From Oligoflexia bacterium (GTDB lineage Bacteria; Bdellovibrionota; Bacteriovoracia; Bacteriovoracales; Bacteriovoracaceae), in NCBI GenBank assembly GCA_015232355.1, contig JADFZW010000017.1:52895-116894 (forward strand): a DNA stretch of 64,000 nucleotides. Reading direction: 5' to 3'. Position numbers and translations under genes: made by a program. Of the stretch, positions 34,174 to 43,852 are shown in pieces. The notes beneath the pieces were generated by a model. That model was given only the letters and a program-made list of their open reading frames with translations. It ran no database searches and was not told the DNA's origin. Within the stretch, counting starts at the first letter, position 1. Every line of letters starts with the position of its first letter.

Positions 34174-34244
34174 CGAACCCACGATAGGCTTTCACCTATA
34201 CACGCTTTCCAAGCGTGCGCCTTAAACCACTCGGCCAATTCTCC
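34155..34244 (-). tRNA. tRNA-Ser (GGA anticodon)
   Basis: The complement reads as a 90-nt class II tRNA with encoded CCA. The acceptor is GGAGAAT paired to GTTCTCC with discriminator G. The D arm has GGCCGAGTGGTTTAAGGC, the anticodon loop CTTGGAAAG gives GGA, there is a long variable arm (TAGGTGAAAGCCTA) and a T arm with GGGTTCGAATCCC. It decodes UCC and UCU. Its 3' end serves as the integration target for the elements to its left, and integration leaves the gene whole. Confidence 0.95.
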
Positions 34245-34318
34245 GCACTTGTAGGAGCTACTGTCACTGTTGAAAAATATTACATCTAGATAATTTTATT
34301 GTCTATAGTTGAATAGAG

Positions 34319-36334
34319 TTACTTCCATGATGATTGCTGATTTCGTGCTGCTTGCTCTCTTTGTAGCTGTTTCTGTTGATTATTCTGCCTATCCTGTTCT
34401 CTGCGCTGCTGTTCTTGTTGCTCTTTCATTCTTTGCTGTTGCTCTTTATTTTGATTTTGGTTTTGATTTTGATTTTGGTTTTGATCTTGCAACTTTTTCC
34501 TTTCTTCTTCTTTAATTTTAGTATCTTTTTCTATCTCTTGTAGATTTGTATCAGTGTAATTTCCGACAATACTCTGATTTAAAGTACTAACTTCAATAGT
34601 TACAGATGAGGCATCTCCATCTGCTTTTTGATTCTTCTTCATCAATTGAGAAGTTTTTTGTTGTAGTTTTTGAAAATGTTCTATATCGTCTTTCTTTCTT
34701 TGTTCTTGATCCTGAGGAGACAATCCAGCGGTTATTTTTGCATTGGTAGGATTAAAAAAACTATCATTCATCTCTCTTAAGGCACTTCGAGAGTTTTGTG
34801 ATTGCCCACCTTTGTTATCAACAACAGTTAAAAAACCTGAAACAATATTTGAATAATGAATTAAATCCTTCATCTCATTTGGTCTGTCTTGTAATTCACT
34901 TAGAATTGTTTGTGCCTTTGGTTTAGCGGTCGCTTGATTTATTGGTCCAGGTGTACCATCTGTTAAATCATTTGCCTTCATCTTCTCTCTCATTCTCGCC
35001 ACTACTGCATTTCTTTCCTTTTCGTATTGATTTGCAATCGCATCCTCTAATTTACCACTATTTTTTGCTATCGATGCTCTTATTCTTTGGATCTCTGCTT
35101 GAGTTCTTCCCTCTTTTTCTAAAAATTTAGTAAGTTCTTCCTGATTCATAGCTTGGATTCTTTTTTTCATCAGATCCGTCTGCATGTTGTATTCACTCTC
35201 CATTTTATAAAATACTTTTGAATCAACTGCTGTAGCATTCTTACAATACTCTTGATCGAAGGAATCAACACATTTACTTTGAAACAACTTAGCTTCTTTA
35301 GTGAATTGATCGTTCATTCCAGCCTTATTCATGTATTCATTTGATGTTATGCTGGTAAGATCATCAACATTTTTTTCACCATCAAGAGAACTTCCAGTAT
35401 ATTTTTTTCTATCAAGTTGAAAGCTGCCAAATTTACCTCTGTTCTCTTCTAAATTAGAATCGATCTTATCTAATCCCTTTTCAATATCCTTCATTCCAAG
35501 CATCGCCGATCTTAGACTCTTTAACTGCCTTTCAGTAGCACAAGCTAAATCTCGAGAATACTCTTGATCTGGTACAGGAGTTTGTGCTGGCGTCCCGGCC
35601 CACATATTTCCTTTAAAATTAAAATCTGGTATCTCTCCATCAGCTCCAACCATACTTGTTCTCTGACATACATGAGATAACTTAAGCATACAAGATGTAA
35701 AATTATCAGAACCTTTGGTGCCATTACCTTTTGCATTTTCAATCGTTAAATCATCCATATTTTTTTTTCTCTGAGCTAGTCTATCCGTCAGTGATTTTTT
35801 TACCAACATAGTATTATCGGCAGACAAACAATAATTTGCTATAACCTGCAAAACATTTTTTCCAAGTTGAGTCTTATACAAATTATAATAAACTTTATGA
35901 TCAACAAATTTTTCTTTTTCTCCTTTGCTTTTATCTACCTTTCCATATAGTGCTTCTCCTAAACGATCATTCAAAAACTCAGCTAATTTTTGATATCCGG
36001 GAGAAGATTCATATCTAATATTTAACTCACCTTCAGGATCTACAAGACCGATTTGTTCTGATAAGGTCTTTGCCTCTGCTGGTGGCAGTTTTTGCAACTC
36101 AGTTTTTATACAGTTATTTATTTGAATTGGATCTGTTGGTGTTGCCGATTGACATTGATTTAAAATTTGTTTTAACTTTGGATTCTCTTTCATTTTTTCA
36201 GTTACTGCTTTATTTTCAACAAATTTTCCAACTATCGGTCCAGAGGGAACTCCATCTTGAGATGAAAAAGATTGATTCATTAAACTTAAAAATAATAATG
36301 CTAAAAAAGAGATTATCAGAATAGTTTTAATCAT
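34319..36334 (-). CDS. Large exported Gln/Asn-rich-tailed protein of unknown function
   Basis: The 671-aa protein has a signal peptide (about 1-25) and no other membrane segment. The body is mostly helical, with four or more Cys in the first half (LNQCQ, NNCIK, NYCLS, TSCMLKLSHVCQ). The last 80 residues are a coiled, charged tail with a short NQ repeat (DQNQNQNQNQNQN) and QQ-rich segments. The NQ block is encoded by hexanucleotide repeats near 34455-34492. The start is 3 bp after the cheB stop, so it is the last gene of the chemotaxis operon. I recognise no family; a role in motility or the envelope is only suggested by context. Confidence 0.75.
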   Translation of the reverse strand: MIKTILIISFLALLFLSLMNQSFSSQDGVPSGPIVGKFVENKAVTEKMKENPKLKQILNQCQSATPTDPIQINNCIKTELQKLPPAEAKTLSEQIGLVDPEGELNIRYESSPGYQKLAEFLNDRLGEALYGKVDKSKGEKEKFVDHKVYYNLYKTQLGKNVLQVIANYCLSADNTMLVKKSLTDRLAQRKKNMDDLTIENAKGNGTKGSDNFTSCMLKLSHVCQRTSMVGADGEIPDFNFKGNMWAGTPAQTPVPDQEYSRDLACATERQLKSLRSAMLGMKDIEKGLDKIDSNLEENRGKFGSFQLDRKKYTGSSLDGEKNVDDLTSITSNEYMNKAGMNDQFTKEAKLFQSKCVDSFDQEYCKNATAVDSKVFYKMESEYNMQTDLMKKRIQAMNQEELTKFLEKEGRTQAEIQRIRASIAKNSGKLEDAIANQYEKERNAVVARMREKMKANDLTDGTPGPINQATAKPKAQTILSELQDRPNEMKDLIHYSNIVSGFLTVVDNKGGQSQNSRSALREMNDSFFNPTNAKITAGLSPQDQEQRKKDDIEHFQKLQQKTSQLMKKNQKADGDASSVTIEVSTLNQSIVGNYTDTNLQEIEKDTKIKEEERKKLQDQNQNQNQNQNQNKEQQQRMKEQQEQQRREQDRQNNQQKQLQREQAARNQQSSWK

Positions 36335-36337
36335 AAT

Positions 36338-37402
36338 TTAATATTTTCCAGATTTATTTCCGGAAGCAACGAGTGTGGCGATAAGCTTATCTGGAATTTT
36401 TTTCAATGATACAATTTCTTTAGTCGCTCCTCTTTCAATGGCCATTTTAGGCATTCCAAATACTACCGATGATTCTTCGTCTTGAGCAATAGTATGAGCA
36501 CCAGCATTTTTCATTGCTAACATTCCATCAGCTCCATCATCACCCATTCCTGTTAGAATAAGTCCAATTCCTTTGCGTCCCACTCTCTTGGCCATAGAAT
36601 TAAATAAAACATCTACTGAAGGGCAATGGCCATTAACCTTTTCTCCTTCATAGCAACGAACAGTATAGGTTCCTTTACCTTCAACTTCCATTTGTAATCC
36701 ACCTGGTGCCACCAAAACTTTTCCAGGAAAAATTTGATCACCATCTTTTGCTTCTACAACATTTAGTTGAGTACAATCAGAGAGTCGTTCCGCATATGTT
36801 TTTGTATATCCAGGAGGCATATGTTGAGTAACTACCATCCCAGGCATTGTTCTAGGTAAACTTTTCAAAATATATCTCATGGTTTCGAAACCACCGGTAG
36901 AAACTCCAATTGCAATAACTTTATCTAAATCAAGACCTGTGACTTCTTGTACTCTCGCCTCTGCGGAAAAAAGACTATTCATCATTTTTCTCACATCTAC
37001 TTTCGCCGCCATTTTGATTTTTGCTCTCAATTGAGTAATTAGAGAATTCAAACTACCTTGAATATCAGTTCGTGATTTTGTTAAAAAATCTACCGCCCCA
37101 ACTTCTAATGCCTGCATAGTGATGCGACTTCCACGCTCAGTTGATGAACTGATCATTATTACAGGAATGGGATATTGAGGTAACAACTGTTTTAAAAATT
37201 CTATTCCATCCATCTTAGGCATTTCAACATCTAAAGTAAGAACATCCGGTCTTAATTCTACAATCCTCTCGCTCGCCTCAAATGGATCGTTGGCCATTCC
37301 TACTACTTCTATTTCTGGATCATTAGCAAGACCGCTTTTTAAAATATGCCTAACTAATGCTGAATCATCTATTATTAAAACTTTAATCTTATTTATGGCC
37401 AT
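36338..37402 (-). CDS. cheB: CheB, receptor methylesterase/deamidase
   Basis: I start at ATG 37402 (MAINKIK) because GAGGAAG sits 8-9 bp upstream; a GTG at 37411 touches that site and is less likely. The protein (354 aa) has a receiver domain (about 5-125; IIDDSALVRHIL, LDVEMPKMDGIEF) and a methylesterase domain with IGVSTGG (Ser about 168), TQHMPPGYT and LTGMGDDGADG, so the Ser-His-Asp triad is present. It removes methyl groups from chemoreceptor glutamates when phosphorylated by CheA. It follows cheR in the operon cheW-cheA-cheR-cheB. Confidence 0.95.
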   Translation of the reverse strand: MAINKIKVLIIDDSALVRHILKSGLANDPEIEVVGMANDPFEASERIVELRPDVLTLDVEMPKMDGIEFLKQLLPQYPIPVIMISSSTERGSRITMQALEVGAVDFLTKSRTDIQGSLNSLITQLRAKIKMAAKVDVRKMMNSLFSAEARVQEVTGLDLDKVIAIGVSTGGFETMRYILKSLPRTMPGMVVTQHMPPGYTKTYAERLSDCTQLNVVEAKDGDQIFPGKVLVAPGGLQMEVEGKGTYTVRCYEGEKVNGHCPSVDVLFNSMAKRVGRKGIGLILTGMGDDGADGMLAMKNAGAHTIAQDEESSVVFGMPKMAIERGATKEIVSLKKIPDKLIATLVASGNKSGKY

Positions 37403-37425
37403 AATTCTCACTTCCTCTTTTATTC

Positions 37426-37462
37426 TATTTTATTTTATTTTATTTTATTTTATTTTATTTTT
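37426..37462. repeat. Pentanucleotide tract between cheR and cheB
   Basis: About seven copies of TATTT (AAATA on the coding strand) cover the last bases of cheR and the gap before cheB. Unit changes would shift the cheR end and the cheB leader by 5 bp steps, so copy number could change the cheR stop or cheB translation. Confidence 0.75.
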
Positions 37463-38309
37463 TTCTATATATTCCTGGGGCAATAAATTCAAAATAATTA
37501 GTATTCCTTTTTCCAAGTGTTTCAGAAACTCCAATAAAAAAATATCCTCCTTTATCCAAGCATCGATGAACATTCATGGCCACATGATCAATCATCTTCT
37601 CATCAAAATATATAAAAACATTTCGACAAAAAACTGCATTAAAGCCCTCTCTAAATTGATATCCATTGTGTTTAAGATTCAAAACTCTAAAACCCACATC
37701 CTTTTTATATTCATCTTTAACTTTAACTGTCTGTGGATCAACTCTATCAAAATATTTTAGAAATAGATCGGCGGGCATCCCTTCCACTCTTTCTAGTGGA
37801 TAGATAGCATTCTTTGCTTCTTTTAAAACCTTTGACGAGATGTCAGTACCTAATACTGAGACTATCCAATTGTCATAGTAAGCACCTAAAAATTCTCTAA
37901 GCAATATTCCTAAAGTATATGGCTCCTCACCAGTGGAACAAGCAGCACTCCAAATTGATAATTTAAATGTTGATTTTTTACGAAGTTCAGCCACTAACTC
38001 TGGAAGTACTTTACTTCTTAAAAAATCAAAGTGATTAGTCTCTCTGTTAAAATAGGAATAATTTGTGGTAATCTTGTTAGCAATCTCTCCTAAAATTTCA
38101 TTATTGGGATCTTCTAAGAGCAATTGAAAAAGTTCATCCAATGTCTTGCAATTGTATGCACTCATTACTGGTTTTAGTTTATGAAAAAATTCTTCCTGAT
38201 CTTTTTCTGAAATTGATATTCCTAGATGAGTATAAATTAATTCTTTAACACTTTCATAATTATTACACTCTAAAATATTTGTTCTATTCGCATTCGTATT
38301 CGTGTTCAT
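37455..38309 (-). CDS. cheR: CheR, chemoreceptor methyltransferase
   Basis: The 284-aa protein (from ATG 38309) has the CheR N-terminal helices (VKELIYTHLGISISEKDQ) and a SAM-binding domain with IWSAACSTGEEPYTLGILL, LGTDISSKVL and FNAVFCRNVFIYFDEKMID. It methylates glutamates of chemoreceptors. A TTG at 38342, 2 bp after the cheA stop, would add 11 residues; neither start has a strong site. The first codons from 38309 lie in an imperfect hexanucleotide repeat (NTNTNANRTN), so the N-terminus is variable and probably dispensable. All catalytic boxes are intact. Confidence 0.92.
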   Translation of the reverse strand: MNTNTNANRTNILECNNYESVKELIYTHLGISISEKDQEEFFHKLKPVMSAYNCKTLDELFQLLLEDPNNEILGEIANKITTNYSYFNRETNHFDFLRSKVLPELVAELRKKSTFKLSIWSAACSTGEEPYTLGILLREFLGAYYDNWIVSVLGTDISSKVLKEAKNAIYPLERVEGMPADLFLKYFDRVDPQTVKVKDEYKKDVGFRVLNLKHNGYQFREGFNAVFCRNVFIYFDEKMIDHVAMNVHRCLDKGGYFFIGVSETLGKRNTNYFEFIAPGIYRKK

Positions 38310-38343
38310 GTTTGTTTGTATCCCGATATCCAAGATATCCAAC

Positions 38344-41223
38344 TTAAGCGGCCATGTAATTAAGCGATCCCTCGACTAATTCTACCAATGTACCAATATC
38401 TAATATCAATCCCACCTCTCCATCACCTTGAATAGAACAACCTGAAATTCCTTTGAAATTATTTATCTCAATCACATTTAAATACTGAGGTAAGCTTTTA
38501 ATAATTGTTTGATATTGACCTATCAACTGATCAACTAAGATAGCAATGGTTCTACCATGTCCTTCAACCACTATTAGCACACCACTTTCAACATCAGAAA
38601 TCGCATTCTTGATTTTATGAAGATTGTGAAGTCGTACAATAGGAATCATTACATCACGAATTTTAATCAACTCCTGTCCTTGCATTATTCTAGAAACATC
38701 TTTATTTTTAACTTTAATTGTTTCTCTTATCGATTCTAGAGGTATGGTATATTTTATTCCACCACAACTAACTAACATTCCTTCAATAATTGCAAGCGTG
38801 AGAGGAATTCTTATAGTAAACGTTGTCCCTTTCCCCGTAACCGATGCCACATCCACTCTACCATTCATCTTACGAACATTTTGAATGACCACATCCATTC
38901 CAACACCTCTTCCTGAAATGTCGGTAATTTCTTTGGCAGTTGAAAATCCAGGAGCAAATATAAATTTATAAACTTCACTATCAGGAAGATCGTGTCCATC
39001 TCCATGAATGAGTTCTAATTGCTGAGCTTTTTCTATGATACGTTCTCTACTTAATCCATTTCCATCATCGCTAATAATAATTCTAACCTCACCACCTTCA
39101 TGAACAGCGCCTACTCTTACTATTCCATGCTCTGATTTTCCTGATTTTACTCTTTCCTCTGGTAATTCAATACCATGATCTACAGCATTTCTTAAAATAT
39201 GTAATAGTGGATCGTTAATATGTTCGATTACTGTCTTATCAACCTCTGTTGATTCTCCCCAGAAATCAATTTTCACTCGCTTTTTAGTTTTATTTTCCAA
39301 ATCATGAACGATTCTTAACATCTTTTTAAATAGCGAAGAAATAGGAATCATTCTCATTGACATTGCTACATCTTGCAACTCAGTTAAAACTTTACTAAAG
39401 AAATGAAATGACCTTTTCTTTTCAATATTTTTAGAGGAGAAATCGAAATCTTTATAGATCATTGTTTTGGCAATTAATAATTCACCAACTAAATCATTCA
39501 ACCAATCCAACTTAGTTATCTCTATTCTAATATCTTTTCGATCAAATTTTATACTCTTGTTTCCATCAGCACCACCTTCATCATTATCAGAATTCGCACC
39601 ACCACCAGCACCTGCTCCCTTTTTCTTAATGACCGTTTTGTTATCAGTTTTTTCCTTTAATTCAATTTTGCCAGGAAGAGAAGATTGCGCTTTACTCTGA
39701 TTATTATCTTTAGCAGAAGTAGTCGCTGGCATTGTTTGAGTTGAGGCCGAGGTCGCAGCGGAGGTCGGAGTCGCAGTATTTAATTCAGAAGAAGAAGCTG
39801 CATTTTTTTTAGTAGCATCATCTGATTTATTTTCTACACTATTATTTCCCTCTTTTTTTACATCGGTTTTTTTAGCAACAGTCTCTGCAACTGCAGCTGC
39901 AGCTGGCGCTGGCGTAGGTGTAGGTGCCGCTGCAGCTGTAGCGGCCGTAACAGTATCTGTAGTTGCACTTCTCTCCCCAGTTGAAGTAGAAGCAGATGTT
40001 GGTGTAGAAGCAGGATTTTGAGCGGGAGTGGTGGGAGCAGGAGCTGGAGTTGGAGATGGACTAGCACCAGGCACACCATGCTTTGAAATAACACCATCAA
40101 GTATATCTATGTATGCATCTACATTCCATTCATCATGTTTATTCTCAAGAACAGAGTTGAAACCATCTTTCAAAGCATCTACTAATTTTATAACTAATTC
40201 TACTAACTCTTTATTTATTGGGATTTGATTTTGAATCATCTTTTCTAACAATGATTCAAGTTTATGTCCCATGGTTGCCAATTTAGTTAGATTAAATAAT
40301 CCACAATTTCCTTTAAATGTATGTATCGATCTAAATATGGCCAAAAGAAGAGTGTTATTCGTTAAATTATTTGAATACTCCAGAAGATTTTGTTCAGCTT
40401 CTTCAAAAATTTCTTTTGCCTCAGAACAAAATATCTGAAACGTCTCTTCATTCAATAAATCATCCATTCCATCATCTCCTCTTCCCTGAGCACTATCTTC
40501 GTTATTAACTTTATTGATTACAGGAGCACTTTCTCCCGTTTTTTTCTCACATAAATTTTGACCGCACTCATCAACTTCCATATCAAATTCATGATTTTCA
40601 CTATCATTATTTTTCTCAGCATTTTTCTCAACATTTTGATTCGAATCTTGAAGGCACAAATCATCTATATCTGTTATTGGTGGTGCAACCTGTGGTGAAG
40701 TTGCTGTTGCTGTTTCTGTTGCTGTTGTCGTAGTTGTTGCAGAAGCTGGAGCAGCTGGAGCAACTGGAGCAGCAGCTTTAGTTTCGACCGGTTTACTTGA
40801 AGTTACACTCTTACCGTTTAAAACAGACATTATCTTGTCAAGTTCTGCGACCAAGTTCAAAGCATCATCTTTGAAACTATCATCGGTATACTCTTTTTTT
40901 ATAACAATAAAAGTTTTTCTAAAAAAATCAAATACTCTAATTAAAAAATCAACTCCGATGTCACTATAATCTCGATCATTAGATCTAACATAAGTAAGAA
41001 TGTTTTCAGCACTATGTGAAACTTTTGCAATATTGTTGAACCTTAAAAATCCTGCTGCTCCTTTTATCGAGTGAACAAGACGAAATATATTATTTGCCAA
41101 AGTCTTGTTCAAACATTCGGATGATACCACTTGCGGTTCTACATCTTCTAAAATATCAAAAGATTCCACCACAAATTCTTCAATAAACGCTACATCGCTT
41201 TCAGATACCATATTCGCGGTCAT
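38344..41223 (-). CDS. cheA: CheA histidine kinase with two HPt domains
   Basis: The 959-aa kinase is longer than typical CheA. HPt domain 1 is at about 8-110 with H51 (RLVHSIKGAAGFL); a Thr/Ala-rich linker follows. HPt domain 2 is at about 255-370 with H301 (RSIHTFKGNCGLF). A long Ala/Pro/Thr-rich linker of about 170 residues follows. Then come the dimerisation helices (about 570-640), the ATPase domain (HILRNAVDHGIELPEERVKS, DDGNGL, GRGVGMDVV) and a C-terminal CheW-like domain (about 810-950). No clear P2 CheY-binding domain is visible; the second HPt may supply another phosphotransfer site. It phosphorylates CheY/CheB. The gene lies between cheW and cheR. Confidence 0.93.
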   Translation of the reverse strand: MTANMVSESDVAFIEEFVVESFDILEDVEPQVVSSECLNKTLANNIFRLVHSIKGAAGFLRFNNIAKVSHSAENILTYVRSNDRDYSDIGVDFLIRVFDFFRKTFIVIKKEYTDDSFKDDALNLVAELDKIMSVLNGKSVTSSKPVETKAAAPVAPAAPASATTTTTATETATATSPQVAPPITDIDDLCLQDSNQNVEKNAEKNNDSENHEFDMEVDECGQNLCEKKTGESAPVINKVNNEDSAQGRGDDGMDDLLNEETFQIFCSEAKEIFEEAEQNLLEYSNNLTNNTLLLAIFRSIHTFKGNCGLFNLTKLATMGHKLESLLEKMIQNQIPINKELVELVIKLVDALKDGFNSVLENKHDEWNVDAYIDILDGVISKHGVPGASPSPTPAPAPTTPAQNPASTPTSASTSTGERSATTDTVTAATAAAAPTPTPAPAAAAVAETVAKKTDVKKEGNNSVENKSDDATKKNAASSSELNTATPTSAATSASTQTMPATTSAKDNNQSKAQSSLPGKIELKEKTDNKTVIKKKGAGAGGGANSDNDEGGADGNKSIKFDRKDIRIEITKLDWLNDLVGELLIAKTMIYKDFDFSSKNIEKKRSFHFFSKVLTELQDVAMSMRMIPISSLFKKMLRIVHDLENKTKKRVKIDFWGESTEVDKTVIEHINDPLLHILRNAVDHGIELPEERVKSGKSEHGIVRVGAVHEGGEVRIIISDDGNGLSRERIIEKAQQLELIHGDGHDLPDSEVYKFIFAPGFSTAKEITDISGRGVGMDVVIQNVRKMNGRVDVASVTGKGTTFTIRIPLTLAIIEGMLVSCGGIKYTIPLESIRETIKVKNKDVSRIMQGQELIKIRDVMIPIVRLHNLHKIKNAISDVESGVLIVVEGHGRTIAILVDQLIGQYQTIIKSLPQYLNVIEINNFKGISGCSIQGDGEVGLILDIGTLVELVEGSLNYMAA

Positions 41224-41270
41224 TTTATTCCTTTATATTTTTATTTTATACTCTATATTCTTAAGAATTA

Positions 41271-41915
41271 TTAAATGGCCCTTTTAATTTCAGTTGTTTT
41301 ATCTGCAAAAAAATCAAATAAAAGCTTATTTATATCTAATAAAATTTTAATTTTTTCGTTCATCTTTCCTAATGCAAATACAAATCGTTGTTCACCAACC
41401 TTTGGAGCTGGCTCCATTCTCTCTTTGGGAATCTCTAACACCTCTGAGACTCTATCGACAATGATCCCAATATCAACACCCTTATTATCAAAATTTTGAT
41501 TCTGATTTTGACCTTGATTTTGATTTTTCAATACGCCACTCTCAATTTGCTTAGTAGCATTCATAACAATTACACATGATCTATCATCATACTCTCTCTC
41601 TTGAAGACCTATTCGTAGTCTGATATCCATTACAGGAATAATCTTTCCTCTTAAATTTATCACTCCCTTAATTGCATCATATACTTCAGGAATTGGTGTG
41701 ATTTTAACCAAACGAATTATTTCTGTTACGTGACGAATATCGATTCCATATGATTCATCTGCTACATCAAAAGTTAAAAATACATTTTCTTGAATTTCAA
41801 TCTTTCCATCATCAAAATCAATAACATCACCATCACTATCAGTATTACTGCTCGCATTTACTGAAGAATAATCTTTAAGCTCATCATTTCTTACTTCATC
41901 CAATGAATAACTCAC
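41271..41915 (-). CDS. cheW: CheW coupling protein
   Basis: The 214-aa protein starts at GTG 41915 with AAGGAAG 7 bp upstream. An acidic N-terminal extension of about 45 residues precedes the CheW domain: FLTFDVADESYGIDIRHVTE, PIPEVYDAIKGVINLRGKII and VMDIRLRIGL. An NQ-repeat insert (NQNQGQNQNQN, about 125-140) interrupts a surface loop and is coded by hexanucleotide repeats. It links receptors to CheA. It is the first gene of the chemotaxis operon. Confidence 0.92.
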   Translation of the reverse strand: MSYSLDEVRNDELKDYSSVNASSNTDSDGDVIDFDDGKIEIQENVFLTFDVADESYGIDIRHVTEIIRLVKITPIPEVYDAIKGVINLRGKIIPVMDIRLRIGLQEREYDDRSCVIVMNATKQIESGVLKNQNQGQNQNQNFDNKGVDIGIIVDRVSEVLEIPKERMEPAPKVGEQRFVFALGKMNEKIKILLDINKLLFDFFADKTTEIKRAI

Positions 41916-42282
41916 AAACTTACTTCCTTGTTTATTTAAATAATTATACCCCTTATAAAAATGATGGAAAAAAAAGAGATCTATTACCAGCTGGAAAATT
42001 TTACCAACAACTAAAAAGTATAGTGCAAGTAAAGTGTTTTTATATTCTAACTATGCTTTATTGCTTTAAAATTGTTTAAATATAAAAATATATAAATATA
42101 TATGGTGATAAGAAAAAAATAAAAAAAATCCCCTTCGATAAATTTAACAATATCGAAGGGGACTTTTAAAAAGGAGCTAACCTATTATACAATATTAGAC
42201 TGAAACAGTTTTGTGATTTTTATCACTTTATCCATTTTAGCTAATATTCTGATCTGATCAACTTTATCTACCTACGTATAGA
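41916..42282. other. Intergenic region: che operon promoter side and porin terminator
   Basis: It lies upstream of cheW and downstream of the porin gene, both on the minus strand. The right part holds the porin terminator (42129-42162). The left part must hold the che promoter; I see no clear sigma-28 or sigma-54 boxes. Confidence 0.5.
42129..42162 (-). terminator. Rho-independent terminator after the porin gene
   Basis: TCCCCTTCGATA (42129-42140) and TATCGAAGGGGA (42151-42162) form a perfect 12-bp stem with a 10-nt loop. On the minus strand it is followed by a long T-rich run (complement of 42110-42128). It ends the porin transcript and insulates the che operon. Confidence 0.9.
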
Positions 42283-43434
42283 TTAGAAATTAACTGTCAT
42301 GCCAAGAGCGATTTGAGTTGCATTGGTACTATTTTTTCCAGTGCTCTTTTCAAATGTTCCAGCTGGTGAAAGACCGCCATTCCAATCTCTGTTATAGAAA
42401 CCAGCTACGAAATGTGTATTAACATATGGATTAATCTTATAGATTAAACCAGTAGCGATTTGAGATTGATAACCTTGTGTACCGTTAATAGCTATTGCAG
42501 TATTATGCTCAGATAATCTGTCTTTCATATAAGTAGCGGCCCAAGTTAATTCTGGTAGAATGTCGAAAGAACCTGTAATTAACCAAGTATAGTTTTTAAC
42601 ATTTCTGTCAACTTCATATAGGTAATATCCAGCACCTAATGAAAACTTACTAACAAATACTTTTCCACTGAAATTCCAATATGAATCCATATCTTCTTTA
42701 ATAACGCCTTCAATGTATTGATTTGAATAAACTGCTGTACCTTGAAGTTTAACATCGCTATTTACAGCTTTGTCAAAATATAGAGCATATGTCATCCAAT
42801 ACTGTCCATTGCTAGCACCAGCAAGTGAATTTTTTTGATAATATTCTTGTTGGTTTTTATCATAAGCTAGAGCTACTTTAAAACCGTAGAAAGATGGTGA
42901 TTCATAACCTAACATATCTGACCATGGAGCTCTTGGAAGATATGGATGTAATTGAGTAGCGCCACCGCCTGTACCGCCAAATGAACCAACAAGTGGTGCC
43001 CAATCTAGACCTAACAATTCAACAGCTGTTCCTACTAGAGGATCAAAGAAAATGTTTCTTACCATACCTGGAAGGTATGATTGACCAGCAGTCATTGTAC
43101 CATAAGCTTCACTTCCCCAATTAAGGTAAGCAAGACGAATACGAATTCTTTCAGTAGCACTATTTTCCAATACAGAGTTAAAACCAGCTTCTACTACGTA
43201 ACCAGCTTTTGCTTCACCTGTTGGAACAGCACCCTTAATACCAAATCTTGTCTCATAACCATCAACATCTTTTGGGCCGAACATAGTTCTTGCATTTGCC
43301 TCAGAATCTTGTTTAATGTACTTCATCTCTTTTTTAACAAGACCATACACTGTCGGAGCATCTACTGCAAAAGCAGAGAAAGACAGTAAGAAGAAAGAAC
43401 ACAAAGCTAACAAAATTGCACTTCTTTTTTTCAT
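42283..43434 (-). CDS. Gram-negative porin-like outer-membrane protein
   Basis: The 383-aa protein follows AAAAAGGA and has a signal peptide (about 1-23, AFA). The mature part starts APTVYGLVKKEMKYI. It continues with ETRFGIKGAVPTG, FNSVLENSATERIRIRLAYL and TMTAGQSYLPG, and ends LGMTVNF, with the C-terminal Phe of outer-membrane barrels. These features match general trimeric porins (16-stranded family). It is monocistronic with its own terminator and an upstream gap of over 400 bp, which suggests high, separately regulated expression. Confidence 0.85.
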   Translation of the reverse strand: MKKRSAILLALCSFFLLSFSAFAVDAPTVYGLVKKEMKYIKQDSEANARTMFGPKDVDGYETRFGIKGAVPTGEAKAGYVVEAGFNSVLENSATERIRIRLAYLNWGSEAYGTMTAGQSYLPGMVRNIFFDPLVGTAVELLGLDWAPLVGSFGGTGGGATQLHPYLPRAPWSDMLGYESPSFYGFKVALAYDKNQQEYYQKNSLAGASNGQYWMTYALYFDKAVNSDVKLQGTAVYSNQYIEGVIKEDMDSYWNFSGKVFVSKFSLGAGYYLYEVDRNVKNYTWLITGSFDILPELTWAATYMKDRLSEHNTAIAINGTQGYQSQIATGLIYKINPYVNTHFVAGFYNRDWNGGLSPAGTFEKSTGKNSTNATQIALGMTVNF

Positions 43435-43852
43435 AGCTAATCCTTTTTTAGTTGAACACTATTACCATTTACCATAACTAAAATTAATTAATAAAACCAA
43501 ACGATCAACGACACTAAATATTTAAATAAATCTCCATTCATTATAATTTAAAACAGAGTTTTTAAAATCCTAAAACAAATCATCACAAAAATAGTTGGCA
43601 CTAATATATAGTACCAAAGGTTTAATAAATTTTTCAACTAAAGTTTTACATATAAGTTGAAAAATAACTATATATATATCAGAGTAAAACAATCAGGATT
43701 AACTGCATCTAGTATAATTTAGTTTAGTCTGTCTAATAAAAGTCAACCAAAAAACTACACCATCAACAACTCTGATAATAATATTTATCACCACTTATAG
43801 TCTATAGTCTTAGAATCTACTCTCTCCTGTCAAGAAAAATATAATCATTAAA
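43435..43852. other. Porin promoter region
   Basis: This AT-rich gap carries the porin promoter and leader and separates it from the radical-SAM gene. I see no gene, RNA element or strong hairpin. Its length suggests complex regulation of the porin. Confidence 0.4.

Noticed and set aside
37290..37760. 156-codon plus-strand frame across cheB and cheR
   Set aside because: It runs antisense through two well-supported genes and the pentanucleotide tract (hence ILFYF repeats); shadow frame.
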